A DNA stretch of 44,639 nt from Bacillota bacterium (GCA_023392995.1 JAEWMZ010000383.1:1-44639), one strand, 5' to 3'. Positions 24,513 through 33,764 are shown, numbered from the stretch's first letter. Translations and numbers: made by a program. Notes: generated from the letters alone by a model not told the origin.

Positions 24513-24515
24513 TTG
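24502..24515 (+). promoter_or_regulatory. Ribosome site in the last repeat, with TTG start
   Basis: GGAGG (24502-24506), part of the truncated twelfth repeat, lies six bases before TTG (24513). The GCCTCC arm of the preceding unit (24485-24490) can pair with GGAGGC at 24502-24507 and would then mask this site. Confidence 0.8.
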
Positions 24516-25673
24516 AAGATTATAGGTTATCTGATCTTTGCAGGTTTTTATTATATATTTCGCTTCTTCTGTTCTGTCAAACAAAAGAAGGTATTTTGCA
24601 TTATGACACATGATAACAGCAAGGATGGTAATGTAGCTGTCGTTGTAGATTATCTCAAAAAACAAGACAACAATTATCAATTTGAATATATAAAAAAAGA
24701 GGATCGTAAGCTGGTTAAAAAGCCAGGGCTCTTAAAGGGAAAGATATCCTTCTTTATCGTTAAGCCCTACCATTTGGCAACCTCAGCATTTGTACTGCTG
24801 GACAATACCTTTCTGCCAATGGCCTATATCCATTTTCCCAAAAGAGTCCGTGTAGTGCAATTATGGCATGGGACAGGAACCATTAAACGATTTGGACAAG
24901 ATGTAAATACCGGACAGCTAAAGAAATTAGAATATTATGCTAACAGCAGAATTACGCATTTAATAGTCAACTCCGAGCAGTCGAAGAAGGAGTATGCCGG
25001 TTCCTTTGGGGTGGCTGAAGACAGAATCTATGTATATGGACTTCCAAGAACGGATCTTTTCTTTGATGAGAGACTGAAAGAAGAACGGAAAAGAGCATTT
25101 TTTAAACAGCATCCCCAATTAGTTGGGAAGAAGCTGGTGTTATACGCCCCGACCCTAAGAGATCAGGAATTAGAGCAGCCAAGGCTTGCACTTGATACGA
25201 AGAAGGTTATAGAGAATCTTCCAAAGGACTATGTGCTGCTACTGAGATTACATCCTTTTGTTATGGAGATGTATCAAAGAGATGAGCAATACAAAAGGGC
25301 AATTGGAGAAAATGTTGTTTCCATGTCCGGCTATCCGGATATTAATACGCTGCTTCTAGTAGCGGATTACTTGATTACCGATTACTCCTCGGTAATATTT
25401 GAATATTGTCTCTTAAAGAAACCAATGTTGTTCTATGCTTATGATTTGGAAGAATTTTCGGATCAGGGCAGAGGCTTTTATAGACCCTATAAGAAGTTTG
25501 TACCCGGACCGATTACCGAGACAACGGAGGAAGTAATTGATCTGCTAAAAGAGAATAGGTTTGATCTGGAAGCAATCAATTCATTTATAGCCAGTAATTA
25601 TCAGTATTTAGACGGTAAATCAACTGAACGCATATATCTACATATCTTTACAGACAAGACGAAAAACGGGTAG
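24513..25673 (+). CDS. CDP-glycerol glycerophosphotransferase family protein, TTG start
   Basis: A 386-residue TagF-like enzyme with an N-terminal hydrophobic helix (about 3-20) and catalytic motifs QLWHGTGTIKRF, YAPTLRDQ, RLHPF and ITDYSSVIFEY. HGTG replaces the HGTP found in the three paralogues here, so its acceptor may differ. The TTG at 24513 is chosen because GGAGG lies six bases before it and because the hydrophobic helix aligns with that of the 22789 paralogue; the next in-frame ATG (24603) would delete the helix and has no ribosome site. Its translation signal belongs to the upstream hairpin array, which makes it a candidate phase-variable or switch-controlled wall-polymer gene. Confidence 0.88.
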   Translation: MKIIGYLIFAGFYYIFRFFCSVKQKKVFCIMTHDNSKDGNVAVVVDYLKKQDNNYQFEYIKKEDRKLVKKPGLLKGKISFFIVKPYHLATSAFVLLDNTFLPMAYIHFPKRVRVVQLWHGTGTIKRFGQDVNTGQLKKLEYYANSRITHLIVNSEQSKKEYAGSFGVAEDRIYVYGLPRTDLFFDERLKEERKRAFFKQHPQLVGKKLVLYAPTLRDQELEQPRLALDTKKVIENLPKDYVLLLRLHPFVMEMYQRDEQYKRAIGENVVSMSGYPDINTLLLVADYLITDYSSVIFEYCLLKKPMLFYAYDLEEFSDQGRGFYRPYKKFVPGPITETTEEVIDLLKENRFDLEAINSFIASNYQYLDGKSTERIYLHIFTDKTKNG

Positions 25674-25711
25674 ATATAAATCGTACTTGTAATGTGACAA
25701 GGGAGCAAACA

Positions 25712-25767
25712 TTAGGTTATTGGGAAATCAGGAATCTCCAGGAGGATATTGCTTCACAATCGCCTAT
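25712..25767. repeat. Internally deleted miniature-element remnant, E8
   Basis: TTAGGTTATTGGGAAA and the inverse of TTCACAATCGCCTATT face each other across only about 25 bp. The ends resemble the TAGGCGATTGCGAAAC termini of the other elements, so this looks like an end-to-end remnant without the core. Confidence 0.45.
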
Positions 25768-25796
25768 TAAAAATTGTAATATGGAGGGAACATTAA

Positions 25797-28757
25797 GTGG
25801 AAAATTCGAACTATAAAATAAGCGTTATCATGCCCGTATATAATGTGGAACGATATTTGGCAGCCTGTTTGGATAGCATTGTAAACCAAACCTTACCGGA
25901 TATCGAAATTATCGCAGTAAACGACGGAACCAAGGATAACAGCTTGCAGATTCTAGAGGAGTATGAGAGCAGATATCCGGATAGAATGAAAGTATTTTCT
26001 ACGGAAAATCGCGGAGTAAGCCACGCCAGAAATTATGGGCTGAAACGTGCAACCGGTGAGTATATTCTTTTTGTGGACAGTGATGACTTTATTGAGCTGG
26101 ATATGTGTGAAAAATTATACAATAAAGCTACCGCAGATAATAACGATATCGTTATCTGCGGTAGATATAATGTATATGAGAGAGAGCATATCGGAGAAAT
26201 GACCAAAGAGGTCTATCCTACCATGCTAATTAACCGTAATTTCCGTTTGGTAGAGAATAAGTATGAATTAGCCCATATATCACCCTTCCCCTGGGACAAG
26301 CTTTTTAAAAGAAACATCCTTGAAGGTCTTGAATTCCCGGAAAATATACGTTTTGAAGACCTGGTGCTGGTGTTTGAGGCCTGTTGTAAGGCGGATAGCA
26401 TCGGTGTAATTGAAGAGCCGCTTTATAACTATAGGAGAACAACGCAGGGGGGCTTCCTGAATACATTTTCAGAGCAAACTTTGGATATTGTAAAGGCTTT
26501 CACCCTGGTTTTTGAATTTATGAAAAAGCATGGCTATATGGAGCTTTACCACGATGAGCTGGAATACATCTGTGCCAGACATTTCCTTTATCGTTATCCT
26601 GCCCTGTTTAAAGGTACAAACAAGGGTAAATTAGAGATAAAGCTTAAGATCATCAGTAAAACTCAGGAATTTTTGGATAAAGAAATGCCCAATTGGCATA
26701 AAAATCACTATCTGCGTTATTCTTCTGGTGGCTTAAAAGCAAAATTAAAGCTTTATACCAATAAAAATAAGATGATCCGTCTTACTCGTGTCCGTGAATA
26801 TACGCCTGAGGTGGTAGCAAAAACCTTCCTGAAGCTGAGAGATTTCAGTAAAAAGCTAAATAAGAAATTCAAAAAATTCAAGAAAAGTAAGGATCGCCTT
26901 TCCCTTATTAAGAAAAAGCTGCCCTTCCTTCACATCCTGCTGCAAAATGGGTCCGTTTATTATACAAAAATGTATGAGAAGCTTAGCGTTAATCCGAAGG
27001 ACATTCTGTTCGAGTCTAAGCATGGTGAGGACATTGCAGGAAATATTTTTGCATTAATGAAGGAGCTGACGAAGGAAAATTACCTCGAATACCGGGTCTT
27101 CTTGGTTATGAGTAAGGACTATATGGAGCAGTATCAACCCCTACTCCAGAAATATGGTATCAATAATGTCAAGATGATTGATATTCGCTCCAAAGACTAT
27201 GCGAAGGCGCTGGCATCTGCGAAGTACCTGATCACAGACACCAGCTTTCCTCCCTACTATATTAAAAAGCCGGATCAGGTATACTTAAATACCTGGCATG
27301 GAACACCGCTCAAAGCAATGGGACGTATTGTTCCAATGCGTGAGTATGCCCTTGGAAATATCCAGAGAAACTTTATGATTGCAGATTATCTATTGTATCA
27401 GAATGATTTTTCAAGAGATGTGTTTACAGAAGATTACATGCTAAATCATATTTATCCAGGTACAATTATGGTATCTGGATATCCTAGGAACTCCATCTTT
27501 TTCAATACGGAACGGTATCATAAAATACGAAAAGAAGCGAAGCTTGAGGATAAACAGGTTATCGTATATATGCCAACCTGGAGAGGCTTGCTGCACAAGA
27601 AGGAGACAGGAAAACAGCTGGAGCTGCTGGGTAGATATTTTGAGGAAATTGACCGCAGCCTAACGGATCGGCAGATCTTTTATGTGAAACTCCATCCCTA
27701 TGTAAAGAATGAGATGGATTATAGCAGCTATAAGCATATTAAGGCCATACCGGATCAATTTGAAACCTATGATTTCTTAAATGCGAGTGATGCGCTGGTA
27801 ACAGACTACTCCAGTATCATGTTTGACTATGCTTGTACCAAGAAGAAAATTGTATTGTTTACCTATGACCGTGAGGAATATAAGAATGGCCGCGGCCTAT
27901 ATATTGATTTGGACACCATTGAGCTTCCTAAGGCAGATACCGTTGAGGCACTGATTCAGGAGCTAAATACGGAGAATCAGGGATATCCGGAATTTTATGA
28001 AAGATTCTGCTCCGTGGATAGCATTGATACACCAAGACAGGTGATTGAGACACTTCTGCAAGGTGATACGAAGGTAAAAGAGAACTTTAGGTTGGAAAAA
28101 GTGGTGCCAAACGGCAAGAAAAAAGCGCTTATCTTCATCAAAGGGTTAAAGCATGATCACTATTCCGAGAATTTGGTTAATGCAATTAATGAGATTGATA
28201 CAGATCAATTCGAAGTTTATGTATGTATGAAAGCAAGTAAGGTGAGAAAGGCCTCCGATATGATTGCAAAGTTCAGAAAGGAGATTAACTACTTCCCCAT
28301 CTCTTATGAGGTTAATTATACGAGAATGGATTACTTCCTTTGTAAGCTTCGCTTAAATGCCGGACTTGATGCGGGCTTTACCAATAAGCGCATTGATAAG
28401 GTTATGAAGCGGGAGGCATTAAAATATTTTGGACCCGTGGATTTTGACGTAACGATTTATCAATCAGGTCTGGATCGAATGATTTGTAATATGAGTTTAC
28501 TGCTAGGTAAAATCTCTGTTTATAACTTCAAATACTTTAATATGCAAAAATACAAAGAGAGCTCCGCTTATCGTACACAGGTAAAATATGCTGTAAAGCA
28601 TTTTAACAAATTTACGGAGGTGGTAGCAACCAAAGAGATTAATTTATTGAAAAAGAAGTTTGATAACGTTGTATATAACGAGGAAAATGTATTTCCATTG
28701 GCAAAGATTTTAACGGAGGTGACACAGCATGAAGGTCGGAGTAATAACATTTCATAG
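25797..28757 (+). CDS. Large GT2 / CDP-glycerol glycerophosphotransferase with extra C-terminal domain
   Basis: A 986-residue protein with at least three parts. Residues about 8-125 form a GT2 domain (VIMPVYN, VNDGTKDNS, FVDSDDF). About 380-760 form a TagF-like domain (NTWHGTPLKAMG, MPTWRG, KLHPY, VTDYSSIMFDY). About 775-975 form an additional alpha/beta region that I do not assign with confidence; it resembles the nucleotide-binding half of another transferase. A lysine-rich stretch near 335-375 links the first two domains and may bind membrane. A GTG start with GGAGGG eight bases upstream is used. The last 29 bases overlap the next gene. It probably builds glycosylated polyol-phosphate repeats. 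Confidence 0.88.
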   Translation: MENSNYKISVIMPVYNVERYLAACLDSIVNQTLPDIEIIAVNDGTKDNSLQILEEYESRYPDRMKVFSTENRGVSHARNYGLKRATGEYILFVDSDDFIELDMCEKLYNKATADNNDIVICGRYNVYEREHIGEMTKEVYPTMLINRNFRLVENKYELAHISPFPWDKLFKRNILEGLEFPENIRFEDLVLVFEACCKADSIGVIEEPLYNYRRTTQGGFLNTFSEQTLDIVKAFTLVFEFMKKHGYMELYHDELEYICARHFLYRYPALFKGTNKGKLEIKLKIISKTQEFLDKEMPNWHKNHYLRYSSGGLKAKLKLYTNKNKMIRLTRVREYTPEVVAKTFLKLRDFSKKLNKKFKKFKKSKDRLSLIKKKLPFLHILLQNGSVYYTKMYEKLSVNPKDILFESKHGEDIAGNIFALMKELTKENYLEYRVFLVMSKDYMEQYQPLLQKYGINNVKMIDIRSKDYAKALASAKYLITDTSFPPYYIKKPDQVYLNTWHGTPLKAMGRIVPMREYALGNIQRNFMIADYLLYQNDFSRDVFTEDYMLNHIYPGTIMVSGYPRNSIFFNTERYHKIRKEAKLEDKQVIVYMPTWRGLLHKKETGKQLELLGRYFEEIDRSLTDRQIFYVKLHPYVKNEMDYSSYKHIKAIPDQFETYDFLNASDALVTDYSSIMFDYACTKKKIVLFTYDREEYKNGRGLYIDLDTIELPKADTVEALIQELNTENQGYPEFYERFCSVDSIDTPRQVIETLLQGDTKVKENFRLEKVVPNGKKKALIFIKGLKHDHYSENLVNAINEIDTDQFEVYVCMKASKVRKASDMIAKFRKEINYFPISYEVNYTRMDYFLCKLRLNAGLDAGFTNKRIDKVMKREALKYFGPVDFDVTIYQSGLDRMICNMSLLLGKISVYNFKYFNMQKYKESSAYRTQVKYAVKHFNKFTEVVATKEINLLKKKFDNVVYNEENVFPLAKILTEVTQHEGRSNNIS

Positions 28758-30951
28758 TGCAAATAACTATGGTGCAACCTTACAGACATGGGCTCTGCAG
28801 AAGGTATTAAAGGATTATGGAGTTGATGCTGGGGTCATTCATTATCATCCAGATATCATAGACAGGCTCTACGATCCGATGGGTGACACACAGGGATTAA
28901 AGAGGCAGATGAAGAAGTTTATGCTATCTCTTCGTGCACCATTAAGTCTGGAGCGTTACAATAAATTTCAGAGCTTTTTAAAACAGCATTTTCAATTAAT
29001 TGGGGATTTTAGAACCTATGAAGAGCTGAGAACGGCAAAGCTTAAGCTGGACGGATATATTACCGGTAGCGACCAGGTGTGGAATGCAGCCCATATTGGA
29101 GGCTTTGATCCGGCTTATTATCTGGATTTTGCGGAGCCAGAGGCAAAAAAGGTATCCTATGCAGCCAGCGTGGGAAGTGATTATATTCCGTCAAAATATA
29201 AAGAAGATATGAAGAATTCCCTTTCCACTTACTCAGGGATCTCGGTCAGAGAGAGCAGTATAAAGAGCGAGGTGCAGGATCTGACGGAGGCGCCGGTGGA
29301 AGTCGTACTGGATCCGACCATGCTTTTGGTGAAGGAGGATTACGAAGAGATTAAGGTGGAAAGCCCCATCAAACAACCTTATATCTTGGTTTATATGATA
29401 GAGAGAAATCCCCAGGTAATATCCTTTGCCAACAAGATATCAATCGCGCTGGGTATCCCAATGATCTATCGAAGACCAACCAAAGGCTTTGTCAATGGAT
29501 TGCCGTCCTTTTATACGGCTACAGCAGGTGATTTTATTGGATTAATTGAAGGAGCACAATGTGTTATCACAAACTCCTTCCATGGAACCGTATTCTCTAT
29601 ATTATACGAAAAGCCTTTCGTATCCATGCTGCATTCCGATACAGGCAGCAGAACGGTGGATTTATTAACCTCACTGGGCTTACAGTCTCATATTTTATAT
29701 GATGTGAATGATTTTGAAGAGTATTCTATGTTTCAAATCAATAATCCGATGGCCTTGCATGCAAGGATCGATGCATTAAAGAAATCCTCCTCCAGGTTCT
29801 TAATTAAGAGTCTGGGGCTGTCGGATCGTTATGATATGGTAAATTGTCCTACGGATATTACCAAGGACCAATGCTATGGCTGTAACGCTTGTGCTGATAT
29901 CTGCCCATTTGGTGCAATAACCATGGAGGCAGATAAAGAAGGCTACCTTTATCCGCTGGTGGATAAAGCAAAATGCACCAGCTGCGGACTATGCTATAAG
30001 ACTTGTATTCGGAGAAATCCAAAGCTGGTGGAATATGAGGACTCCTATCCAAAGGCCTATTGTGCCTTGAATAAAGAGGATAAGGTTCGAAAAGACAGCA
30101 GTTCCGGCGCAATCTTCCCTATTCTTGCTAAGTATGTAATCGAAGAAAAGCAGGGAGCAGTGGTAGGCGTACGCTTTAATGAAGAGATGAAGGCAGTTTC
30201 CGATATCGCTGAAACCATGGAGGCTGCAAAGGCATTCAGCGGCTCCAAATATGTTAAGAGCGATTTCAGAGGAGTATTCCCAAAGATTAAAGATATGCTG
30301 CAGAATGGTAGATATGTGCTTTATACTGGTCTTCCCTGTGAGTGTGCCGGTCTTCGAGGATATTTGCGAAAAGACTATGAGAATTTATTGATTTGTGAGC
30401 TGCTATGTCATTCGGCACCATCACCCAAGGCGTTTGAGAAATACATTAATTATCTGGGCAGAGAACAAAAGTCCAAGGTAGTAGACATCAAATTCCGGGA
30501 TAAGGAAAAGGGCTGGAGACAAAGTGACAGTAATACGGTGGTTACCTTTGCAAACGGTACGAAAAAGGTAGAGAGAACGGCAGATAACCTCTATTACAGA
30601 ACCTTCGTCAACTGTACCATGTCCAGATCCTGCTGCAGCAGCTGTAACTATACCTATAATAACCGTGTTGGCGATTTTACCATTGGTGATCTGTGGGGAG
30701 TGAAGAAGGCTGCTCCCAAGATGGATGACAATAAGGGTATTAACATGGTGCTGGTGAATAATCCAAAGGCCGAGGCTGTCTTTGAGGTGCTGAAGGATCA
30801 GATGAAGGTGAAGTCTAGCACACTGAAGGAAGTATTCATTAAGAATCATCAGAAGCCAACCAAGGATAAGCGACAGAGAATGGCATTCTTTCAGGAACTG
30901 GATCAAAGGCCGATTGAGGAGTTGCTGAATGAATATAGCAAGGTAAAATAA
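28729..30951 (+). CDS. Polysaccharide pyruvyl transferase fused to ferredoxin/FrhB module
   Basis: A 740-residue fusion. Residues about 10-330 match the polysaccharide pyruvyl transferase family (NYGATLQTWAL, GSDQVWN, NSFHGTVFSI). Residues 382-393 (CYGCNACADICP) and about 415-425 (CTSCGLCYKTC) are ferredoxin-type four-iron cluster sites. About 440-690 match the coenzyme F420 hydrogenase/dehydrogenase beta (FrhB) N- and C-terminal domains, with further cysteines in CCSSC. The first part would add pyruvate ketals or act as a related transferase on a cell-surface glycan; the second suggests a flavin and Fe-S redox reaction on a sugar. GGAGGTGA lies inside the upstream gene, implying translational coupling. 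It is the last plus-strand gene of the island. Confidence 0.88.
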   Translation: MKVGVITFHSANNYGATLQTWALQKVLKDYGVDAGVIHYHPDIIDRLYDPMGDTQGLKRQMKKFMLSLRAPLSLERYNKFQSFLKQHFQLIGDFRTYEELRTAKLKLDGYITGSDQVWNAAHIGGFDPAYYLDFAEPEAKKVSYAASVGSDYIPSKYKEDMKNSLSTYSGISVRESSIKSEVQDLTEAPVEVVLDPTMLLVKEDYEEIKVESPIKQPYILVYMIERNPQVISFANKISIALGIPMIYRRPTKGFVNGLPSFYTATAGDFIGLIEGAQCVITNSFHGTVFSILYEKPFVSMLHSDTGSRTVDLLTSLGLQSHILYDVNDFEEYSMFQINNPMALHARIDALKKSSSRFLIKSLGLSDRYDMVNCPTDITKDQCYGCNACADICPFGAITMEADKEGYLYPLVDKAKCTSCGLCYKTCIRRNPKLVEYEDSYPKAYCALNKEDKVRKDSSSGAIFPILAKYVIEEKQGAVVGVRFNEEMKAVSDIAETMEAAKAFSGSKYVKSDFRGVFPKIKDMLQNGRYVLYTGLPCECAGLRGYLRKDYENLLICELLCHSAPSPKAFEKYINYLGREQKSKVVDIKFRDKEKGWRQSDSNTVVTFANGTKKVERTADNLYYRTFVNCTMSRSCCSSCNYTYNNRVGDFTIGDLWGVKKAAPKMDDNKGINMVLVNNPKAEAVFEVLKDQMKVKSSTLKEVFIKNHQKPTKDKRQRMAFFQELDQRPIEELLNEYSKVK

Positions 30952-31037
30952 TTCGAGAACTTGTTGTTTTGTATTTTCTTGCTAAGAATTTTAAGGAGTT
31001 TTTTAAAGATACTATTTTGTGCGGAAGCGAATGAATA

Positions 31038-31092
31038 GAAATTAGGAACAGAGGCTGTTGCAAGTGTTGCAACAGCCTCTGTTCCTAATTTC
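31038..31092. terminator. Perfect 26-bp hairpin between convergent genes
   Basis: A 26-base arm starting GAAATTAGGAACAGAGG (31038-31063) is the exact inverse of 31067-31092, with a 3-base GTG loop. It lies between the convergent pyruvyl transferase and LCP genes, so it probably terminates both strands, although neither side has a real T-run. Confidence 0.65.
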
Positions 31093-31132
31093 GTTACTCG
31101 GAGCACCAACGGGTGAAGTTCTTTGTGACAGT

Positions 31133-32149
31133 TTATTTCACTCGAATGCTTTCGATATAATCCGAGTTCGCCTGAACCTTAGCACTGGGTTTATAATCTG
31201 TCTCATTAAATAGAAACTCATGCAGCTTTTTCACGTTATCTGCTAAATTGATCGGGAATACCAGCGATGCACCATTATAGGTGTGAGCATCCTTTTCAAA
31301 GGGGAAGCCGGTCTGATCTGCGATGTCGTAGGAGAAAACATCCTTTGCCAGGGATAGTATTTCGGTCGTACTCAGGTTTGTTGCTATCTGAGGAAACACT
31401 TTATCAATAATCTTATTAATAGTAGCCAAATCTGAGGTTTTGACCTTATCAAACACCTTTTGTACAACAATACGCTGGCGCTCGGTTCGTTTATAATCAC
31501 CACCGGCGGTATAACGGATTCTGGAATAGGCGCAAGCCTGAGTACCATTAACCTGTTGGGTGCCGGCTGATTTTAAATGAGCCACATTTGTACCGTTGAT
31601 TTTATTTAAGGAATTGACATATCCGTTCAATAACTTTAATTCGTTATCTGCAATGTCTAAGGTGATACCACCTACCATATCAACTACATCCACAACCGCC
31701 TGGAAATTTACTGTTGCATACTCCCTGGCATCTAAATCAAAATTTTGATTGATGGTGGTGAGCGCCAGAGAATAGCCGCCGTTAAAATATGCCGCATTTA
31801 TTTTCTTATAGCCAACCTCAGGAATATTAACGTAAGTATCCCGATAAACAGAGACTAGTTTCACGTCTTTGGTTTTGTTATTGAGGCTTGCTATAATAAT
31901 CGTATCGGCATGAGTTCCCTTTGCTACAGAATTTTCCCTGGAATCCACACCAAAGATTACAACGTTGCGGTAGCCTTCAATTTCCTGCTCCACCTCTATT
32001 TCGTCATCCTGTTCGTTGTTTTGTTCAATTTTATTCGTCGTAGTCAATATTTTGTAGCCGACGAAGAGCAGAGCAAGTACGAATAGTTCAACGATAAAAA
32101 TAATGATTAACTTCTTTTTGTTCAAGGGTTTCTTTTTTTGTTGTGCCAT
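31133..32149 (-). CDS. LytR-CpsA-Psr (LCP) family wall-polymer ligase
   Basis: A 338-residue protein with a basic cytoplasmic N-terminus, one membrane anchor (about 14-35) and an extracellular LCP domain. Visible motifs include VVIFGVDSR, THADTIIIASL, KLVSVYRDTYV with the catalytic-type arginine, and AYSRIRYTAGGDYKRTERQR. LCP proteins transfer lipid-linked teichoic acid or polysaccharide to peptidoglycan, which fits the polymer genes on the other strand. The start is assigned at 32149; AGAAAGGACAGG lies 11-16 bases upstream. It follows the sugar transferase gene by 44 bp on the same strand and is probably co-transcribed with it. Confidence 0.92.
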   Translation of the reverse strand: MAQQKKKPLNKKKLIIIFIVELFVLALLFVGYKILTTTNKIEQNNEQDDEIEVEQEIEGYRNVVIFGVDSRENSVAKGTHADTIIIASLNNKTKDVKLVSVYRDTYVNIPEVGYKKINAAYFNGGYSLALTTINQNFDLDAREYATVNFQAVVDVVDMVGGITLDIADNELKLLNGYVNSLNKINGTNVAHLKSAGTQQVNGTQACAYSRIRYTAGGDYKRTERQRIVVQKVFDKVKTSDLATINKIIDKVFPQIATNLSTTEILSLAKDVFSYDIADQTGFPFEKDAHTYNGASLVFPINLADNVKKLHEFLFNETDYKPSAKVQANSDYIESIRVK

Positions 32150-32193
32150 TCTAACTTATTAACCTGTCCTTTCTAAAATCCCATTCCACCTGT

Positions 32194-33618
32194 TTAATAG
32201 GCATTCTTATTAATGAAGCCCTTAAAGAAGGTTAAGAATATTATTTTAAAATCAAGAGCCAAAGTCCAGTGTTCGATATAATATAAATCGTGATCGATCC
32301 GTTTACGAATGGAAGTATCTCCGCGGAAGCCGTTAATCTGCGCCCAGCCGGTCAGACCTGGTGCAACCTGGTGTTTAATCATATAGCGGGGGATTTCTTC
32401 TTTAAAACGATCGACAAAGAAGGGGCGCTCTGGTCTGGGACCAACTAAGCTCATCTCACCTTTTAATACATTGAATAATTGGGGTAATTCATCAATGCTT
32501 GTCTTTCGAATAAATTTTCCAATTCCGGTTACGCGGGGATCATGCTTGGTTGTCCAGGCTTTTTTCTCTTCTTTATCGGACTGAACCTCCATAGAGCGGA
32601 ATTTATACATCTTAAATTCCTTGTTATGCCTGCCGATACGAACCTGTGAAAAGATAACTGGACCTGGAGAGGTTATTTTAATAATAAGAGCAACCAAAAG
32701 CATGGGAATGCCAAATAATATCAATGCCACAGTTGTTCCAAAGAGATCTACGACCCGTTTTACAACCCGGTTATAGGTATTACTTAAAGGAACATTGCGA
32801 ATATTAATGACAGGTAAACCAAATAAGTCCTCCGTATAGGGTTCGGTGGTAATGAAGCTATAGTAATCCGGAACAAATTTTGTATGAACACCGGATTTTT
32901 CACATACAGCCACAATTCTTTCTAATTTTTCATATTCATCGACACTTAGGGTAATCGCGATTTCATCCAGAGTCATTTTCGTAAGAAAAGCTTCCAGATG
33001 GGTAATACTTCCGATTACAGGTACTTTTTTATACATGGTGCCAACTTCCATCTTGTCATCCAGAATACCATGAATATAGTATCCCCATTGTGGGTTAGCA
33101 AATATACGGTCAATATAAGCTTCACATGCATGTCCATATCCTACCAGGATCACATGCTTCAGATTATGCCCCTTGCGTCTTGCGGAACGCAGCACCTGAG
33201 CAAGTGCAATACGTGCGATTCCGCTAATGGATATATTCAATAGAAAGAATAAAATAACGAAACCACGGGAATAATCCTTTTGTTTCATAAAGAACAAGTA
33301 AGCGGTAAAAAATGCAATACCGAAAAAATTGGCAACAATAATATTGGAAAATTCAGTCCATCTGTGCTGCACACGTTTTGGAGTATAAAGGTTTGTATAA
33401 TAGTAAACAAAGAGGTATAATGGTACTAAGATAATAAGCCGGCTGGCATATACCTCAATGGTTAAGTATTTTTCACTGGGTGCCAATCGAAAGACTGAAA
33501 ACTGATTTAATGGACTTTCAAATCTTAAAACGAACGTAAGCAAGTAGGCGATTATTATAATGACGGCATCCATCAGGACATGAAGCCGATTAAACATCTT
33601 TTGATTATCTTTAATCAT
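32194..33618 (-). CDS. Polyprenyl-phosphate sugar phosphotransferase (WcaJ/CpsE type)
   Basis: A 474-residue initiating enzyme. The N-terminus has four membrane segments, then a CoA-binding-like Rossmann domain (about 145-240), a fifth membrane segment (about 285-307), and the bacterial sugar transferase domain with KMYKFRSM, RKTSIDELPQL, MSLVGPRPE and APGLTGWAQ. Such enzymes load a sugar-1-phosphate onto undecaprenyl phosphate to start exopolysaccharide or wall-glycan synthesis. A good promoter lies upstream on the minus strand. With the LCP gene it probably provides the first and last steps for the polymer made by the island. AAAGGA is 13 bases before this ATG; an ATG 21 bases downstream is possible. 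Confidence 0.92.
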   Translation of the reverse strand: MIKDNQKMFNRLHVLMDAVIIIIAYLLTFVLRFESPLNQFSVFRLAPSEKYLTIEVYASRLIILVPLYLFVYYYTNLYTPKRVQHRWTEFSNIIVANFFGIAFFTAYLFFMKQKDYSRGFVILFFLLNISISGIARIALAQVLRSARRKGHNLKHVILVGYGHACEAYIDRIFANPQWGYYIHGILDDKMEVGTMYKKVPVIGSITHLEAFLTKMTLDEIAITLSVDEYEKLERIVAVCEKSGVHTKFVPDYYSFITTEPYTEDLFGLPVINIRNVPLSNTYNRVVKRVVDLFGTTVALILFGIPMLLVALIIKITSPGPVIFSQVRIGRHNKEFKMYKFRSMEVQSDKEEKKAWTTKHDPRVTGIGKFIRKTSIDELPQLFNVLKGEMSLVGPRPERPFFVDRFKEEIPRYMIKHQVAPGLTGWAQINGFRGDTSIRKRIDHDLYYIEHWTLALDFKIIFLTFFKGFINKNAY

Positions 33619-33710
33619 TTATTTCACAATTTCCTTTCCGCAGCAAGCTATCATATTTTATTTTTTGGCAGTAAAATATGCGTTAATCCTTCGAATTATT
33701 GTGTTGCAAA

Positions 33711-33764
33711 GGCACAGTTTTGTGCCGTACCATCTAATATAATACATGATTATATAGATTTCAA
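33711..33764 (-). promoter_or_regulatory. Promoter and 5'-end hairpin of the sugar transferase/LCP operon
   Basis: On the minus strand TTGAAA (33764-33759) and TATATT (33741-33736) are 17 bp apart. Transcription would start near 33729 and immediately form the perfect hairpin GGCACA-AAAC-TGTGCC (33726-33711), which may protect the RNA 5' end. Confidence 0.6.

Noticed and set aside
24392..24613. Plus-strand frame with repeated VEAIASQKR peptide overlapping the 24513 gene
   Set aside because: It is the repeat array read through and then the out-of-frame start of the transferase. No homology is recognised and it ends inside that gene.
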